Below, piece after piece: positions 61,809 through 64,000 of a stretch of 64,000 nucleotides of DNA. The first letter of the stretch is position 1. Every line of letters begins with the position of its first letter. The position numbers were made by a program, and so were the translations under genes. A model generated the notes under the pieces. It was given only the letters and a program-made list of their open reading frames with translations, was not told the DNA's origin and ran no database searches. The DNA is taken from the NCBI GenBank assembly GCA_958450365.1, contig CAUEEP010000872.1:62001-126000 (forward strand), given 5' to 3'. Source of the DNA: Mesorhabditis belari (taxonomy: Eukaryota > Nematoda > Chromadorea > Rhabditida > Rhabditidae).

Positions 61809-63913
61809 ATGCGCTCGATTCTGTTGATTCTTGCACTCGTTTTATTGCCGACAATTGAAACGGCAAAGGAAGGGCCCAAATTTTGGCGCCAGTTCAAAAG
61901 TCAATTTCAGAAAGGTATTGAATTTGATTTTTCTCTTTGATTTGAGTTTTCATTTTCATTTCAGTGCCATGGCTGTGGGGGAAAGCCGTCGAAAGTCCGC
62001 AGGTTTTTTTCCTTTCCATCCATCTTCCCTAACCCTGACTAGTTAATTGAAATCTAGCAAAATGTCAGGTGGACAGAGGTTTCGGAGTGCAGTATTGTTT
62101 GATTCCAAAAGCCGGAAGTGTCGTCACTCGCGCGATTCTTTGTGATGTCCTCAAAGAGTACAAAAATATCACGTACACGCCTAAATGGGGCAATGTAACG
62201 GCGGCTGGGTTGGTTTTGTTGGCGGCTGGGTTTTTCTAGAATATTCTCTCATCAACATTTGCTTCAGCACCTGTGATGCAAATCGCAACTATCCGAATGG
62301 ATGGCCGAAATGGGTACGGCCTCGAACAAATGTCATTTTCACGGTCGTTCGCGATCCGCTCGAGCGCTTCATTTCCACATACGAGTTCTTGTGCAAATTG
62401 TGAGTTGCGCTGGCCAGTAGTGATGATGATTAATTGATTTGCCGATTAACTGATGGAAGCGGTGCTTGGCTTTGGCTTAGGCTTGGCCAGACAAGGTCCA
62501 TTGTGAGTGAAAATTTGACCCTAGGTCCTGCTGATGCTGATCCTGCTGGTGCTGATCCTGCTGGTGCAAATCACTTTCAATTTTCAATTTTAGCTCGAAA
62601 ATGTGCGCATCGACAGTCAAAAACATTCATCAGTTCGCCCGTTGGGTGCATCTTTTGCAAACACTCGACTTTGTCGGTCTGAGACCCCGATCGAGAAATT
62701 TGGACGAGGTCGTGTGGCACTCGTGGCCACAAACGAAGTATTCTTTGTGATCGTTTCAAAAGAACATTGTTTGATCAAAATATCCTTATCGCTTTCAGCT
62801 ATTGTCACTTGGAAACGAATAAAGCCCTCCTCGTTGTGCACCATTCGCGGAATCGACGCCGAATGGAAAGAGAATTGCTACGCGTTTTCTTGAAGGCCCG
62901 CATTCCGTCACTCGTTGCCAGAAAGGTAAAAGCGAAATCATTTACAATTAGTGAGAAAATGGGATCTTGGACATTGCATTGCGTCAAGCATTGCGTCAAG
63001 CATTGCGTCAAGCATTGCGTCAAGCATTGCGTCAAGCATTGCGTCAAGCATTGCGTCAAGCATTGCGTCAAGCATTGCGTCAAGCATTGCGTCAAGCATT
63101 GCGTCAAGCAGTCGTCAAGCATTGCGTCAAGCATTGCGTCAAGCATTGCGTCAAGCATTGCGTCAAGCATTGCGTCAAGCATTGCGTCAAGCATTGCGTC
63201 AAGCATTGCGTCAAGCATTGCGTCAAGCATTGCGTCAAGCATTGCGTCAAGCATTGCGTCAAGCATTGCGTCAAGCATTGCGTCAAGCATTGCGTCAAGC
63301 ATTGCGTCAAGCATTGCGTCAAGCATTGCGTCAAGCATTGCGTCAAGCATTGCGTCAAGCAGTCGTCAAGCATTGCGTCAAGCATTGCGTCAAGCATTGA
63401 AGGCTCCAAAAAATTATATATTGAAATCTTTAGACAGATTTCTCTCAGATAGACAGAGTGACCTCTCTGATCGAAAAATGTTTTCCGGAAAAACGACCTT
63501 TAAGCCATTCAAAACACCTTTAAGCCATTCAAAACAAGAGTTGGGTAGCTCTATTCCATGCTAAACCCGAGCTGGTTTTACTGACCAAGCCAAAGTTGAC
63601 GCCTTTGGCGTGGAATCACAAAGACTAGTTGAAGTTTATCCAAATTTCGCTAAGCATCTGAGAATTTTGAGTTTAAATGCTCTAGCTCTAAGCTTAAAAG
63701 CTAAATTTCGTACTCGTTACGAATTTACCCAATCGTACTATTTTGCAGACTCTTCGGCACCTCTATCGATCCTCGACCTCGCACGCCGTAACAAATGAAG
63801 CACACAAAAAAGATCTGCTGAAGCAAGTGAAAGGAAACCCCCAAACAATGGCATATCTCGAAGCGATTTATCATGAAGACTTTCAATTTTTCAAGTCGCA
63901 GAGATTTGATTGA
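61809..63913 (+). pseudogene. Carbohydrate sulfotransferase (Sulfotransfer_2 type), copy B, frame broken at exon 4
   Basis: Collinear with the intact gene at 28865-30827: signal sequence MRSILLILALVLLPTIETAK, CLIPKAGSVVTRAILCDVL, VVRDPLERFISTYEFLCKL, WHSWPQTNYCHLETNKALL and the last exon ending at 63913. Exon 4 begins AATATTCTCTC instead of AATTCTCTC, a 2-bp gain directly after the acceptor TTTTTCTAG. With the same donor this shifts the frame before the PAPS-binding motif. A shifted splice site could rescue it, but I see none in phase. All other exon borders are intact. The last intron contains a near-perfect 12-bp minisatellite of about 36 units. Everything else differs from copy A by only scattered substitutions. 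Confidence 0.8.
62970..63398. repeat. Near-perfect 12-bp minisatellite GCGTCAAGCATT
   Basis: About 35 units, only two of which carry the shortened variant GCAGTCGTCAA. It is in the last intron of the sulfotransferase copy B. Long frames such as Ala-Ser-Ser-Ile, His-Cys-Val-Lys and Met-Leu-Asp-Ala are artefacts. Confidence 0.95.
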
Positions 63914-64000
63914 TTTTTGCCATATAAAATGATTAAATTCAATTTTGAAGAACTCTTGGTTGAAAAAACATGATCAAATGAGCCAGATTATATTCGAAAA

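Larger units (their letters stand above)
56983..64000 (+). repeat. Segmental duplication, copy B (runs off the window)
   Basis: Direct copy of 24854-30960, about 32 kb away. It begins at CGACTTTTAATCTTTTGCTG and is still homologous at the last base. It keeps the ShKT gene fragment and a longer Tc1-like element between 59060 and 60985, absent from copy A. Confidence 0.88.

Noticed and set aside
62970..63398. CRISPR array
   Set aside because: Units are contiguous 12-mers without unique spacers, in an intron of a eukaryotic gene.
62767..63564. 265-residue open frame
   Set aside because: It joins a true sulfotransferase exon in the wrong extension with the intronic 12-bp minisatellite; the exon ends at a clear GT donor.

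Overview
The window looks like repeat-rich nuclear DNA of a nematode. No species can be fixed from the sequence. The evidence is genes built of small exons with short introns ending in TTTTCAG/TTTTTAG-type acceptors, AT-rich flanks, and families that are expanded in nematodes: C-type lectin, ShKT domain, F-box-like, a nematode-type carbohydrate sulfotransferase and comt-type O-methyltransferases. It also holds many Tc1/mariner, piggyBac and foldback elements. Most long open frames here are accidents of minisatellites or transposon relics. The real genes were found by joining short, phase-compatible exons.

Left part (1-19 kb): a broken ORF with LGNE/K tetrapeptide repeats cut by a mariner relic; an intact eight-exon O-methyltransferase gene (minus, 4366-7817); then a run of minisatellites, a 277-nt (TAA)n tract, mariner and foldback MITEs, a TTAA-flanked piggyBac derivative, another mariner relic, a foldback element with a 9-bp target duplication, and a ~100-bp satellite. 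Middle part (19-35 kb): a five-exon secreted C-type lectin gene (minus, 19153-24701) whose first intron has swallowed a giant hairpin with a nested mariner; copy A of a segmental duplication (24.85-31 kb) holding an intact seven-exon sulfotransferase gene; and a second O-methyltransferase gene (minus, 32507-34874) with coding exons of exactly the same eight lengths as the first.

Right part (35-57 kb): a serine/arginine-rich multi-exon gene (minus, 36.9-41 kb) with an NPAY motif and a PDZ-ligand-like C-terminus; a palindromic satellite; a 5S-rRNA-like/B-box repeat; an intact single-exon F-box-like gene (46154-47203). There follows a cluster of damaged ribosome-biogenesis gene pieces (two MAK16 fragments, a ZNF622/REI1-like pseudogene, a POL5/MYBBP1A-like fragment) surrounding an apparently intact RNase H-domain gene in which one small exon has been tandemly triplicated with a 298-bp period.

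Right end (57-64 kb): copy B of the segmental duplication. It keeps a two-ShKT-domain gene fragment and a Tc1-like transposase that copy A has largely lost, but its sulfotransferase gene carries a 2-bp insertion that breaks the frame of exon 4. I did not find a CRISPR array, rRNA operon or bacterial operon. The most unusual things are the foldback/hairpin repeat families, the mosaic duplication, the exon triplication and the graveyard of ribosome-assembly genes.
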